Part shown: positions 1 to 8,902 of the stretch, piece by piece | Numbering within the stretch: the first letter of the stretch is position 1 | Layout: every line of letters starts with the position of its first letter | Assembly: GCF_004327285.1 (NCBI RefSeq) | Contig: NZ_QJUI01000005.1 | Location: forward strand, 186,001-250,000 | Direction of reading: 5' to 3' | Origin: Phytopseudomonas daroniae | GTDB taxonomy: Bacteria > Pseudomonadota > Gammaproteobacteria > Pseudomonadales > Pseudomonadaceae | DNA length: 64,000 nt | Position numbers and translations under genes: made by a program | The notes under the pieces: generated by a model | What the model was told of the DNA's origin: nothing | What the model saw: the letters and a program-made list of their open reading frames with translations, nothing else | Database searches by the model: none

Positions 1-49
1 AACTCTGGAGGGTAGCCTCAGCCACTTTTATCGTTGCAAAGGCTTGACT

Positions 50-98
50 CGAAAGCTTCGGTAGGTTTTGATTCGCGCAATTATCTTTCGAATCGAAA
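50..98. promoter_or_regulatory. Candidate GlmR operator dyads upstream of glmR
   Basis: Two inverted repeats lie just upstream of the DeoR-family gene. CGAA-AGC-TTCG is at 50-60 and TTTCG-AAT-CGAAA is at 86-98, ending 7 nt before the ATG. DeoR/GlpR-type regulators often bind TTCG/CGAA-containing dyads, so autoregulation is a reasonable inference. No binding data exist here. Confidence 0.4.
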
Positions 99-105
99 CT
101 TATAG

Positions 106-879
106 ATGTCGAAACGCAACACACCGCAACGTCGCCATACCATCCTTGCCTTGCTCGCCGAGCAGGGCGAGGTGAGTGTGGATGCCTTGGCCAAGCGTTT
201 CGCCACCTCCGAAGTGACCATCCGCAAGGATCTCGCGGCTCTGGAGACCAATGGCCTGCTGCTACGTCGCTATGGCGGTGCGGTACCCCTGCCGCAGGAA
301 TTGATCGTCGACAGTGCTCAGCCGGTTTCCCGTTACAAGCAGGCCATCGCCCGGGCCGGGGTGGCACGGATTCGCGAGCATGCGCGGATCATCATCGACA
401 GCGGCACCACCACGGCGGCGATGATTCCCGAGCTGGGGCACAAGCCCGGCCTTGTGGTGATGACCAACTCGCTGAACGTGGCCAACGCCTTGCGCGATAT
501 CGAGCATGAGCCGGTGCTGTTGATGACCGGTGGCACCTGGGATCCGCATTCGGATTCCTTCCAGGGCCAGGTCGCCGAGCAGGTGTTGCGCTCCTATGAT
601 TTCGACCAACTGTTCATCGGTGCCGATGGCATTGATCTGCAGCGGGGCACCACTACCTTCAACGAACTGCTGGGGCTTTCACGGGTGATGGCCGAGGTGG
701 CCCGTGAGGTGATCGTGATGGTCGAGGGCGACAAGATCGGCCGGCGTATCCCCAACCTCGAGCTGCCCTGGAGCAGCGTGCACACCCTGATCACTGATGA
801 GCGTCTCACTGACGAGGCGCGTGAACAACTCTTGGCCCGCGGGATCCAGTTGATCTGCGCGGTTGCCGACGCTACCTGA
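106..879 (+). CDS. glmR: DeoR-family transcriptional regulator (GlmR)
   Basis: Predicted DNA-binding repressor of 257 residues. The N-terminus holds the DeoR winged helix-turn-helix (about residues 8-60, with [20 protein letters not shown] as recognition region). The rest is a DeoRC sugar-phosphate sensor domain with the IDSGTTT phosphate-binding loop near residue 97. It lies immediately upstream of glmS, and its stop is 10 nt from the glmS start, so the two are probably cotranscribed. In P. aeruginosa the DeoR gene directly before glmS is called glmR. A role tied to amino-sugar metabolism is inferred from this position. The ATG at 106 has a weak Shine-Dalgarno but is the natural start of the HTH domain. 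Confidence 0.85.
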   Translation: MSKRNTPQRRHTILALLAEQGEVSVDALAKRFATSEVTIRKDLAALETNGLLLRRYGGAVPLPQELIVDSAQPVSRYKQAIARAGVARIREHARIIIDSGTTTAAMIPELGHKPGLVVMTNSLNVANALRDIEHEPVLLMTGGTWDPHSDSFQGQVAEQVLRSYDFDQLFIGADGIDLQRGTTTFNELLGLSRVMAEVAREVIVMVEGDKIGRRIPNLELPWSSVHTLITDERLTDEAREQLLARGIQLICAVADAT

Positions 880-889
880 GGAGAATGCT

Positions 890-2728
890 ATGTGTGGCAT
901 CGTAGGCGCCATTGCCGAACGTAACATCACCGCTGTGCTGGTCGAGGGCCTAAAGCGCCTGGAATACCGCGGTTATGACAGTGCCGGTGTGGCGCTGGTC
1001 GATGATCTGGGCTCGCTGCAGCGCCGCCGCCGCGTCGGCAAGGTCAGCGAACTGGAAAGCGCCCTGAGCAGCGAGCCGCTGCCGGGTCGCCTGGGCATCG
1101 CCCATACCCGCTGGGCCACCCACGGCGTGCCGACCGAAAACAATGCCCACCCGCATTTTTCCGGCGACCAGTTGGCCGTGGTGCACAACGGCATCATCGA
1201 AAACCATGGCCCCCTGCGTGAGCGCTTGCAGGAACTGGGTTATACCTTCAGTTCCGATACCGATACCGAAGTCATCGTGCACCTGCTCGATCACACCCTG
1301 AAAAGCCAGAGCGACCTCGTCGAGGCGCTGAAAGCGGTGGTCAAGCAGTTGCAGGGTGCCTATGGACTGGCAGTGATCAGCGCGGCTCAACCGGATCGCC
1401 TGCTCGCCGCCCGCAGTGGCAGCCCGCTGGTGGTCGGCCTGGGCCTGGGCGAGAACTTCCTCGCCTCCGACCAGCTCGCTCTGCGCCAGGTCACTGACCG
1501 CTTCATGTATCTGGAAGAGGGCGATATCGCCGAGATCCGTCGCGACAGCGTGCAAATCTGGGACGCCGATGGCCATGTGGTGCAGCGTGAGGCGGTGCAG
1601 TACCACGAAGGCGCCGATGCGGCCGACAAGGGTGTGTTCCGTCACTTCATGCTCAAGGAAATCCACGAGCAGCCCAAGGTGGTGCAGCGCACGCTGGAAG
1701 GCCGCCTGGGCAGCGATCATGTGCTGGTACAGGCCTTCGGCCCCCAGGCTGCCGAGCTGTTCGCCAAGGTGCGCAACGTGCAGATCGTCGCCTGTGGTAC
1801 CAGCTACCACGCCGGTATGGTCGCCCGTTATTGGCTCGAAGGTCTGGCGGGTATTCCCTGCCAGGTCGAAGTGGCCAGCGAATTCCGCTATCGCAAAGTG
1901 GCGGTGCAGCCGGACACGCTGTTCGTCAGTATTTCCCAGTCCGGCGAGACGGCCGACACGCTGGCTGCCCTGCGCAACGCCAAGGCCGACGGTGGTTACC
2001 TGGCCAGCCTGGCCATCTGTAACGTTGGTATCAGCTCGCTGGTGCGCGAATCCGACCTGACCCTGTTGACCCATGCTGGCCCCGAGATTGGCGTGGCGTC
2101 GACCAAGGCCTTCACCACCCAGCTGGTCGGCCTGATGCTGCTGACCCTGGCCCTCGGCCAGGTCAAAGGCACGCTGCAAGATGGCGTGGCCGCCGAACTG
2201 GTGGAAGAACTGCGTCGCCTGCCGGCCCGGCTGGACGAAGCCCTGGCCATGGACAAGATCGTGGAAAAGGTTTCCGAACTGTTCGCCGAGAAGCACCACA
2301 CGCTGTTCCTCGGCCGCGGCGCTCAATACCCGGTGGCGATGGAAGGAGCGCTCAAGCTCAAGGAAATCTCCTATATCCACGCCGAGGCCTATCCGGCCGG
2401 TGAGCTGAAACACGGCCCGTTGGCCCTGGTGGATGCCGACATGCCGGTGGTCACCGTGGCGCCGAACAACGAGCTGCTCGACAAGCTCAAGTCCAACCTG
2501 CAAGTGGTGCGCGCCCGTGGCGGCGAGCTACTGGTGTTCGCCGACGAGCAGGCGGCCATGAGCAATGGCGAAGGCATTCACGTAGTGAACATGCCACACA
2601 TCCACGACGCCCTGGCGCCGATCCTATACACCCTGCCGCTGCAGTTGCTGTCCTACCACGTGGCCGTGTTGCGCGGCACCGATGTCGACCAGCCGCGCAA
2701 TCTGGCCAAGAGCGTAACTGTGGAATGA
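890..2728 (+). CDS. glmS: Glutamine-fructose-6-phosphate aminotransferase (isomerizing)
   Basis: Makes glucosamine-6-phosphate from fructose-6-phosphate and glutamine, the first step to UDP-GlcNAc for peptidoglycan and LPS. The protein is 612 residues, the usual length. It begins MCGIVGA, where Cys2 becomes the N-terminal nucleophile of the class II glutamine amidotransferase domain (about 2-220). Two SIS isomerase domains follow, and it ends with the family's C-terminal [13 protein letters not shown]. The start at 890 is fixed by the catalytic Cys and by GAGGAG at 878-883; a longer frame from 863 would bury the nucleophile. No glmS ribozyme is expected in this phylum or seen. The stop overlaps the next gene. 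Confidence 0.98.
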   Translation: MCGIVGAIAERNITAVLVEGLKRLEYRGYDSAGVALVDDLGSLQRRRRVGKVSELESALSSEPLPGRLGIAHTRWATHGVPTENNAHPHFSGDQLAVVHNGIIENHGPLRERLQELGYTFSSDTDTEVIVHLLDHTLKSQSDLVEALKAVVKQLQGAYGLAVISAAQPDRLLAARSGSPLVVGLGLGENFLASDQLALRQVTDRFMYLEEGDIAEIRRDSVQIWDADGHVVQREAVQYHEGADAADKGVFRHFMLKEIHEQPKVVQRTLEGRLGSDHVLVQAFGPQAAELFAKVRNVQIVACGTSYHAGMVARYWLEGLAGIPCQVEVASEFRYRKVAVQPDTLFVSISQSGETADTLAALRNAKADGGYLASLAICNVGISSLVRESDLTLLTHAGPEIGVASTKAFTTQLVGLMLLTLALGQVKGTLQDGVAAELVEELRRLPARLDEALAMDKIVEKVSELFAEKHHTLFLGRGAQYPVAMEGALKLKEISYIHAEAYPAGELKHGPLALVDADMPVVTVAPNNELLDKLKSNLQVVRARGGELLVFADEQAAMSNGEGIHVVNMPHIHDALAPILYTLPLQLLSYHVAVLRGTDVDQPRNLAKSVTVE

Positions 2729-3381
2729 TGGGCAACAAGGCCACACTCGTTCAGCTCGGGCCGCTTGCGCAGTTGCGCGCCGGCAAACTGCTGCGCCGCC
2801 TCGTGCAACTGGTTGTCGGTCTGGTCTTCTTCGGCGTTTCCATTGCGCTGATGATTCGCGGAAACCTTGGCCTGGCGCCGTGGGATGCGCTGCATGTCGG
2901 GGTGGCCAAACTGCTGCTTGTCAGTTTTGGCTGGGTGGTGGTCGGCGTTTCCTTTCTGGTGCTGGTGCTGTGGATTCCGCTGAGCGAAATGCCCGGCCTC
3001 GGCACCATCGCCAATGCCGTGATTATTGGCGTTGTGGTTGATTTTACCCTGCAGGTGCTGGTTGCACCGGAGACATTCCTCTGGCGCCTGCTGTTCACCA
3101 TCGGTGGCGTATCGCTGTGTGGGCTGGGCTCGGCGCTGTACATCGGTGCCCAGCTTGGACGCGGGCCGCGGGACGGGCTGATGACCGGGCTGCATCGGGT
3201 CACCGGTTACTCGCTGCGCGCTGTACGCACCGCGCTCGAACTGAGCGTGCTGTTGGTCGGCCTTCTGCTTGCGGGCCCGGCTGTTCTGGGGATAGGTACC
3301 CTGTTGTTCGCACTGAGCATCGGGCCGCTGACCCAGGTGATGCTGCCATGGGTGCTGGTCAGTCTCGAGACGCAGGCATAG
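2725..3381 (+). CDS. YczE/YitT-like integral membrane protein
   Basis: A 218-residue hydrophobic protein with about five membrane segments. The repeated small-residue pattern ([14 protein letters not shown] near residue 50, [13 protein letters not shown] near 145) is characteristic of the YczE/DUF161-related family, whose function is unknown. The ATG at 2725 overlaps the glmS stop by 4 nt, implying translational coupling and membership of the glmR-glmS operon; a second ATG at 2728 is equally possible. A link to cell-envelope metabolism would be inference from operon position only. Confidence 0.75.
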   Translation: MMGNKATLVQLGPLAQLRAGKLLRRLVQLVVGLVFFGVSIALMIRGNLGLAPWDALHVGVAKLLLVSFGWVVVGVSFLVLVLWIPLSEMPGLGTIANAVIIGVVVDFTLQVLVAPETFLWRLLFTIGGVSLCGLGSALYIGAQLGRGPRDGLMTGLHRVTGYSLRAVRTALELSVLLVGLLLAGPAVLGIGTLLFALSIGPLTQVMLPWVLVSLETQA

Positions 3382-3446
3382 GCCAGAGTTGCATCGGCCT
3401 CAGGCATTTCAAAAACAATGGCAGCAGAGTGCTGGAAGCGGCCTGT

Positions 3447-3524
3447 CGTAGGGTGGACGACGCTTTACCCGTCCACCGCTCTGCAATCGTAATGGTGGAT
3501 GAAAAGAGCGTCATCCACCCTACG
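3447..3524. repeat. Intergenic nested-palindrome repeat, copy 1
   Basis: Member of a repeat family found only between genes in this window. It begins CGTAGGGTGGACGACGC and ends with the inverted GCGTCATCCACCCTACG. Internal GTCCACC and GGTGGAT blocks allow a long cruciform or RNA hairpin. Flanks carry GGAAGCGG on the left and CCGCTTGCG on the right, the outer inverted ends shared by other copies. It lies between two convergent genes. Confidence 0.85.
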
Positions 3525-3619
3525 GGGTGAGCGTCCGCTTGCGTCTTTTAGCAGCCTGATCATGGAGCAGTGCCGCGCAGTCAATCGCCAAGCATTCGCT
3601 TATGTTGGCAAACTTCCCT

Positions 3620-4387
3620 TCAAACGATCGAGCGCTCATCGGGCCGCAAGGTCAGTACCTGTACGCCATCTTTCGTCACCGCCACGGTGTGTTCGAACTG
3701 CGCGGACAGCGTGCCGTCACGGGTCACTACCGTCCAACCGTCACGCAGTGTGCGCACGCCAGGCTGGCCCTGATTGATCATTGGCTCGATGGTGAAGACC
3801 ATGCCTTCGCGAAGCGTCAGGCCGGTCTTTGCCTTACCCCAGTGCAACACCTCCGGTGGCTCGTGCATTTCTCGGCCGATCCCGTGACCGCAATACTCGC
3901 GAACCACCGAATAGCCATGGGCGCGGGCGTGCCTTTCGATGGCGTGACCGATATCGCCCAGGCGCCCACCAGGACGCACGGCCTCGATGCCTTTCCACAT
4001 CGCCTCATAGGTGATCGTGGCGAGCTGCCGGGCCTGTGGGGAAACTTCGCCGATCAGGTAGGTTTTGCTGGAGTCGGCGATATAGCCGTTCTTCTCCAGG
4101 GTGATATCGAAATTCACCAGATCACCGCTTTGCAGAATCTCGCTGGGGCTGGGCACTCCGTGACACACCACCTCATTGCGTGAAGCGTTCAGAGCATAGG
4201 CGTAACCGTATTGCCCTTTGCTCGCGGGGCGGGCCTCGAGCTCCTTTACGATGAAGTTATCCACAAGGTCATTGACCTGCAGGGTGGACATGCCAAGCAG
4301 GTCGAGGCGATCCAGGTAGCCGAATACCGATGCCAGCAGCCTGCCGGATTCCGCCATCAGGGCGATTTCTTGCGGATTTTTGGTCAT
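3620..4387 (-). CDS. map: Type I methionine aminopeptidase
   Basis: Removes the initiator methionine from nascent proteins. The 255-residue protein has the pita-bread fold residues in order: substrate His76 in CHGVPS, metal ligands Asp94 (NFDITLEKNGY), Asp105 (IADSS), His168 (GHGIGREMHE), Glu201 (TIEPM) and Glu232 (FEHTV). It therefore looks catalytically complete. The start at 4387 begins MTKNPQEIALMAESG; a longer frame runs into the upstream gene. That ATG overlaps the ParD-like stop by 4 nt, so the two are translationally coupled. It is probably a second, non-housekeeping MetAP, since the main map gene in pseudomonads sits beside rpsB; that gene is outside this window. Confidence 0.93.
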   Translation of the reverse strand: MTKNPQEIALMAESGRLLASVFGYLDRLDLLGMSTLQVNDLVDNFIVKELEARPASKGQYGYAYALNASRNEVVCHGVPSPSEILQSGDLVNFDITLEKNGYIADSSKTYLIGEVSPQARQLATITYEAMWKGIEAVRPGGRLGDIGHAIERHARAHGYSVVREYCGHGIGREMHEPPEVLHWGKAKTGLTLREGMVFTIEPMINQGQPGVRTLRDGWTVVTRDGTLSAQFEHTVAVTKDGVQVLTLRPDERSIV

Positions 4388-4596
4388 ACCGTTTCCACCA
4401 CACGACGTGGAGCCACCACACCGGCGGCGCGTAGTTCTGCCGCGACCACCTCGTTGAAGCTCAGCATCGGGTTCATTTCGCACAACATGCCGATGCGAAT
4501 CCAGAAGCCGGCCTGAGCGTTGATCGAGCGGCACGATACGCTGCTTGCCCTACGAATCTGATCGTGCAGCTCATCCTCGATATTGACTATGCCCAT
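4384..4596 (-). CDS. ParD-like small protein
   Basis: A 70-residue protein beginning MGIVNIEDELHDQIRRAS, with a conserved FWIRIGMLCEMNP core. It resembles the ParD_like family (related by name to ribbon-helix-helix ParD antitoxins). The ATG at 4596 lies just downstream of a 30-bp near-palindrome; a longer frame from 4638 would run through that palindrome and is unlikely. Its stop overlaps the map start (ATGA). No ParE toxin gene follows; the partner is an aminopeptidase. Antitoxin-like autoregulation is inferred from the dyad and gene order, not shown. Confidence 0.75.
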   Translation of the reverse strand: MGIVNIEDELHDQIRRASSVSCRSINAQAGFWIRIGMLCEMNPMLSFNEVVAAELRAAGVVAPRRVVETV

Positions 4597-4606
4597 GCGC
4601 CCTCCA

Positions 4607-4636
4607 GATATATGAATCGTATACGAATCATATATC
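4607..4636. promoter_or_regulatory. 30-bp near-perfect palindrome, probable operator of the ParD-like/map operon
   Basis: Positions 4607-4636 read the same on both strands except for one symmetric A/T pair (positions 4616 and 4627). The centre is GTATAC and the ends are GATATATGA and ATCATATATC. It starts 11 bp upstream of the ParD-like ATG, so it would overlap the promoter. Size, symmetry and position are as expected for the autoregulatory operator of a ribbon-helix-helix protein. Confidence 0.75.
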
Positions 4637-4742
4637 AATAAAGACGCTGTTTCCTATGGCATGAGCAGCGAATCCTGAAATCGCGATCAATTTGGCAAGG
4701 GTATCCGTCACCTTGCTCGTCGATTTGAACGCGCTAATAGTT

Positions 4743-4761
4743 GTAATAAGAACGATTCGCG
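4743..4761. promoter_or_regulatory. Weak Fur-box-like sequence before the ECF sigma gene
   Basis: GTAATAAGAACGATTCGCG partly matches the Fur consensus, especially the GAA..ATTC core. It lies about 70 bp before the sigma factor start, where Fur control of iron-starvation sigma factors is usual. The match is imperfect, so this is tentative. Confidence 0.35.
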
Positions 4762-4827
4762 AATAATGTGCGCGGTCGCCATCACGTCCATGGTGTTTAT
4801 TGCGCTTGTCGGCCTCGGAGGGCGTCC

Positions 4828-5346
4828 ATGTCGCTACCTGAAACGGATTCGATCGTTCCGCTCGATGTGCTTTACGGCACGCACCACGGCTGGCTGAATG
4901 GCTGGCTGCGGCGTTCGCTCGGCTGTTCGCAGCAGGCGGCGGATCTGGCCCAGGACACCTTTGTGCGTCTGTTGATGCGTGGCAAGCCGATCAGTGATCG
5001 GGCGCCGCGCGCCTTGCTGGTTCGTGTTGCCCGCGGCCTGGTAATCGACCATTGGCGACGTGATGCGCTGGAACGTGCCTACCTCGATGCATTGGCACTG
5101 TTGCCTGAAGCCAGCCATCCCTCGCCGGAAGTGCGCCACGAGACGATGGAGTGCCTGGAGCGAATCGCTGGGTTGCTCGACGGCCTCAAGCCAACCGTAC
5201 GCGAGGCCTTTCTGCTGTATCAGCTCGGCGGCCTGACTCATCAGCAGATTGGCCAGCAGTTGGGTATTTCCAGCCGCACCGTCGAGCGGCATGTGGCGAG
5301 CGCTTTGTTGCACTGTTACCGCGGCTGTTTCGAGGCGCCGCTGTGA
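4828..5346 (+). CDS. FecI-type ECF sigma factor
   Basis: Iron-starvation RNA polymerase sigma factor, 172 residues. Region 2 includes AADLAQDTFVRLLMRG (about 38-53) and DHWRRDALERAYLDAL (about 76-91). Region 4 has GGLTHQQIGQQLGISSRTVERHV near residues 137-156. The start at 4828 has CGGAGGG 5-11 nt upstream and removes an unlikely basic leader. Its stop overlaps the anti-sigma start by 4 nt. With the anti-sigma factor, STN-type receptor and esterase it forms a complete cell-surface-signalling cassette, so its target is most likely the receptor gene. Confidence 0.9.
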   Translation: MSLPETDSIVPLDVLYGTHHGWLNGWLRRSLGCSQQAADLAQDTFVRLLMRGKPISDRAPRALLVRVARGLVIDHWRRDALERAYLDALALLPEASHPSPEVRHETMECLERIAGLLDGLKPTVREAFLLYQLGGLTHQQIGQQLGISSRTVERHVASALLHCYRGCFEAPL

Positions 5347-6272
5347 GCGCGGCCGCCGAGCGTCTGCCGGAGTCCATCGTCCGCACGGCCATCGAGTGGC
5401 AGATGCGTTTGCGCGCCAATACCGGTAGTGCCGAGCTGCACGGGCAGTTGCAGGACTGGTTAGGGCGCGATGTGCGTCATCAACTGGCCTGGCAACGCCT
5501 GCAGCAGATGGGCGGGCTGTTCCAGGCCAGTCAGTTGCCAGATGCCGCACAAACCATTCCTTTGCTGCGCCGCGCTGAAGCCGACTTGAACCGTCGACGC
5601 ACCCTGAAGTTACTCGGCCTCGGCTTGGCGGTGGGCAGCGCGACGTTATTGGCAACGCAGGCGCCACCTGCCTGGCAGGCCGACTTTGCGACCGCCACCG
5701 GGGAGCGCCGTCGAGTCAGCCTGGGCGCCGCTGCCGAGGTGGTGCTCAACACCGGTAGTGCGCTGGATGTGCAGGGGCAAGAACTGATTCTGCGCGCAGG
5801 CGAGGCGCTGGTGGAGGGGGCCGATTGGCGAGCGCGCTGTCGTTTCGCCGCGTGTCAGGGCCATAACGCCAGCGTGCTGCTGCGTGAGCGTGACGATTAC
5901 AGTGAGATTCGAGTCCAGCGTGGCGAAGCGCTGGTTTCCACCGCTACCGGTCAGTTGCGGTTACAGGCTGGCGAGGGAGTTGGCGTGTCAGCGACCGGCA
6001 TGACCGTACTCGGCAAAGGTCCGCTCGATCCCTTCGCCTGGGCGCGCGGTCTGCTGGTGGTCAGCGATATTCGCCTGGATGACTTCCTGGCTGAAGCCGG
6101 GCGCTACCGGAAGGGCTGGCTGGGCTGCGATTCGGCAGTGGCCGATCTGCATCTTTCCGGGGTTTTCCGCCTGGACGAGCCCGACGCGATGCTGAGCAAC
6201 ATCACCCATCTATTGCCGGTGAAGATCGTCGAGCGAACGCGCTGGTGGGTACGAATCATGCCGGTGGCGTAA
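5343..6272 (+). CDS. FecR-type anti-sigma factor / sigma regulator
   Basis: A 309-residue inner-membrane regulator that holds and activates the adjacent ECF sigma factor in response to the loaded receptor. The N-terminal DUF4880-type region carries TAIEWQMRLRAN and WQRLQQMGG. One membrane segment follows (LKLLGLGLAVGSATLLATQ, about 85-103), then the periplasmic FecR domain with GERRRVSLGAAAEVVLNTGS. The start is a GTG at 5343 inside a GTGA overlap with the sigma gene. Earlier in-frame starts lie within the sigma gene and are rejected. Confidence 0.9.
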   Translation: MSAAAERLPESIVRTAIEWQMRLRANTGSAELHGQLQDWLGRDVRHQLAWQRLQQMGGLFQASQLPDAAQTIPLLRRAEADLNRRRTLKLLGLGLAVGSATLLATQAPPAWQADFATATGERRRVSLGAAAEVVLNTGSALDVQGQELILRAGEALVEGADWRARCRFAACQGHNASVLLRERDDYSEIRVQRGEALVSTATGQLRLQAGEGVGVSATGMTVLGKGPLDPFAWARGLLVVSDIRLDDFLAEAGRYRKGWLGCDSAVADLHLSGVFRLDEPDAMLSNITHLLPVKIVERTRWWVRIMPVA

Positions 6273-6312
6273 GTCCGAACGAAATCAGTGGCCGTTTGAA
6301 GGCGCAAGCGGA

Positions 6313-6412
6313 CGTAGGATGGATCGGGGCGCGTAGCTGACGCTCTTTTCATCCACCAGCCCGTAGGATGGGTGAAACCCATCAATTTCCGATGGGTTTC
6401 ACCCATCCTACG
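6313..6412. repeat. Intergenic repeat, copy 2, with a 51-bp perfect hairpin module
   Basis: The left part (6313-6359) carries CGTAGGATGGATCGGGGCG and GACGCTCTTTTCATCCACC. The right part is a hairpin with perfect 22-bp arms, 6362-6383 and 6391-6412, around a 7-nt loop (AATTTCC). That 51-bp module recurs without a single change at 20028-20078. Outer flanks GGCGCAAGCGG and CCGCTTTCGCC are themselves inverted. It could act as a bidirectional terminator between the anti-sigma and receptor genes. Confidence 0.88.
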
Positions 6413-6514
6413 ACAGGCCGCTTTCGCCTTCTAGGCGCCGATGGTGCGATCTCCTTTTGAAAATAATCTGTCGGATTTTTTCGGCTCATCCGGTTAGGGG
6501 TGATCACTCCCTCA

Positions 6515-8902
6515 ATGGATACCGTCATGCGTTCTGCCAGACCCCTGCCGTTTCAGCTTCAGCCTCGTACGTTGCCGGGCGCCATCTGCCTGGCGCTGGC
6601 CCTGATTGGTGGTACGGCAAGCCTGTCGGCTCAGGCGGCCTCACCGGTTTCCGCTGCTGCCGCCCCGAGCGTTCCGGCCGGATCGCTGGAACAGGCGCTG
6701 AGCACCTTCGCCGAGCGGGCCGGCATCACCTTGTCCTACTCTCCAGACGTGGTGCGTGGTTTGAACAGCCCTGGCCTGGCCGGCGGCGGTTCGCTGGAGG
6801 AAGGGTTGGCGAAATTGCTTGCCGACAGTGGTCTGGCCGCCCGCAAGACGTCATCAGGCTATGTGGTGCTGCCGGGCAAGACCGACTCCAGCGTTCAGCT
6901 CGACGCCACCAGCATCGAAGCCACGGCGGTGCAGAGTGCCTTTGCGCCGGTGCCGGGCTACTTCGCCAGCAACGCCAGCAGCGCCACGAAAAGCGACAAG
7001 CCAATCCTGGAAACCGCGCAGAGCATCAGCGTGGTGACTGCCGAGCAGATGGCCGATCGTAAGGTGAACAGGGTCGAGGATGCCGTCGCCTACACCGCCG
7101 GTGTACGGGTCGGCGGCTCGGGCCTGGATCCGCGCTTCGACACCATCAGTATGCGGGGTTTCGAGACCACCCAATCTGCCGACTTCCTCGACGGTTTGCG
7201 CCAGACGGGCAGCGGTTGGTTGGCCTTGCCTGCGTTGGAGGCCTACAGCCTGGAGCGTGTCGAGGTGCTCAAGGGCCCGGCTTCAGTGCTGTACGGACAG
7301 ATCAGTCCTGGCGGTATGGTCAACCGGGTTAGCAAGCGACCGAGCATGTTGGCGAAGAATGAAGTGGAGATCCAGGCCGGCAACTACAACCATCGTCAGG
7401 GCCAGTTCGATGTGGGTGGCAAGCTGGATGAGTCCGGTGACGTGTTGTGGCGCACCGTCGGCATTTATCGGGATGCCGAATACTCCATCGAGCAGATGGA
7501 TAACGACACGCGCCTGCTGGCTCCGTCGCTGAGCTGGCAGATCGACCCGGACACCAGCCTGACTCTGCTGGCGCAGTATCAGGAGCGCCAGACAGCCGCG
7601 TCGCCGATGTTCTACAAGGACGGCGATCACCTGACCAATATTTGGCAGGGCGACGAATATTTCGACAAGCTCGAACAACGCAAGTGGACGGTCGGCTACG
7701 AGTTCGAGCATGCCTTCAACGACACTTTCAGCCTGCAGCAGAACCTGCGTTACGGGCAGCTGGATACTACCAACCAGTATCTGGACATACTTGGTGTCAC
7801 CGATGGCCACATCCTCAATCGTGGTACGGCAGGCAGCTATGAGGACATGACCACGTTATCCACAGACACCCGCCTGATCAGCCGTTTTGCCACCGGCAAT
7901 CTGCAGCACACCCTGATCAGTGGCGTGGATTACGCCTGGCTCGATACGTCCTTGTTGTATGCCACGGGCGCAGCTCCATCGCTGGATCTCAGCGCACCTG
8001 ACTATCACCAGCACATTAGCCGCCCCGACAATGTTCAAGTCGACCGTGAAGGTCTTGAGTACCGCGCAGGCATGTACCTGCAAGATCAAATCGAAATCGA
8101 CCGTTGGCGCCTATCCGCAGGCTTGCGCCGCGACTGGGTGCATGCGCGTACCAATGGTTACGTGTGGGGCGAGGACGTCAACACCAAAATCAGCAATTCC
8201 GCCACCACCGGTTCGGTCGGCGCGCTCTATCTGTTCGACAACGGCCTGGCACCCTATGCCAGCTATGCGACTTCGTTCCTGCCGCAGAGTGGCGCCGAAT
8301 TCGGTGGCAAGTTGTTTGAACCGAGCGAAGGCGAGCAATACGAAGTCGGCCTCAAGTATCAGCCGCCAGGCAGCAGCACGATGCTCACGGCTTCGCTCTA
8401 CCACCTGACCCAGAGCAACGTGACAACTCGTGACCCGAACAATGCCAACTTCCAGGTGCAGACAGGTGAGCAGGTTTCTCGTGGCCTGGAACTGGAAGCC
8501 GTGTCCGATCTGACCGACAGTTTGCGCATGAACGCCAGCTACAGCTTCAATGACGCCGAAGTGACCAAGGACAGCGACTTCAAAGGCAAGGCGCCGAAAG
8601 ACACGCCGCGTCACCTGGCCTCGCTCTGGCTGAATTACAGCCTGTCGTTCGGCCTCGGGGTATCCGCCGGCGCGCGTTATACTGGCAGCACCTATCGCGA
8701 TGGCGCCAACACGCAAAAGAACGACGACTACACCCTGTTCGATGCGGGCGTGCATTACGACTTCGGTGGCGGCATGGACGGCGTGCGCGTGGCACTAAAC
8801 GCCCGCAACCTGACCGACAAACGCTACATCACCTGCCAAGACACGTTCTGCTATCGCGGCGAAGCGCGCAGCGTGGTCACCAGCCTTAGCTACCGCTGGT
8901 GA
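6515..8902 (+). CDS. TonB-dependent ferric-siderophore receptor with STN signalling domain
   Basis: Outer-membrane importer and signal transducer of about 795 residues. A signal peptide ends near SLSAQA. An STN domain follows (SLEQALSTFAERAGITLSYS, about 58-120), then the plug (AQSISVVTAEQMADRKVNR; LKGPASVLYGQISPGGMVN) and a 22-strand barrel ending SVVTSLSYRW with terminal aromatic. The STN domain and the upstream sigma/anti-sigma pair indicate a FecA/FoxA-type signalling receptor. The siderophore is not identifiable; the downstream esterase suggests an ester-linked one. The start is uncertain between GTG 6500, ATG 6515 and ATG 6527. A GAAAATAAT element at 6459-6467 may be the -35 region of the FecI-type promoter. 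Confidence 0.92.
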   Translation: MDTVMRSARPLPFQLQPRTLPGAICLALALIGGTASLSAQAASPVSAAAAPSVPAGSLEQALSTFAERAGITLSYSPDVVRGLNSPGLAGGGSLEEGLAKLLADSGLAARKTSSGYVVLPGKTDSSVQLDATSIEATAVQSAFAPVPGYFASNASSATKSDKPILETAQSISVVTAEQMADRKVNRVEDAVAYTAGVRVGGSGLDPRFDTISMRGFETTQSADFLDGLRQTGSGWLALPALEAYSLERVEVLKGPASVLYGQISPGGMVNRVSKRPSMLAKNEVEIQAGNYNHRQGQFDVGGKLDESGDVLWRTVGIYRDAEYSIEQMDNDTRLLAPSLSWQIDPDTSLTLLAQYQERQTAASPMFYKDGDHLTNIWQGDEYFDKLEQRKWTVGYEFEHAFNDTFSLQQNLRYGQLDTTNQYLDILGVTDGHILNRGTAGSYEDMTTLSTDTRLISRFATGNLQHTLISGVDYAWLDTSLLYATGAAPSLDLSAPDYHQHISRPDNVQVDREGLEYRAGMYLQDQIEIDRWRLSAGLRRDWVHARTNGYVWGEDVNTKISNSATTGSVGALYLFDNGLAPYASYATSFLPQSGAEFGGKLFEPSEGEQYEVGLKYQPPGSSTMLTASLYHLTQSNVTTRDPNNANFQVQTGEQVSRGLELEAVSDLTDSLRMNASYSFNDAEVTKDSDFKGKAPKDTPRHLASLWLNYSLSFGLGVSAGARYTGSTYRDGANTQKNDDYTLFDAGVHYDFGGGMDGVRVALNARNLTDKRYITCQDTFCYRGEARSVVTSLSYRW

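Noticed and set aside
890..2728. A glmS ribozyme upstream of glmS
   Set aside because: Only 10 nt separate glmR from glmS and this ribozyme is a feature of Gram-positive bacteria; nothing resembling it is seen.
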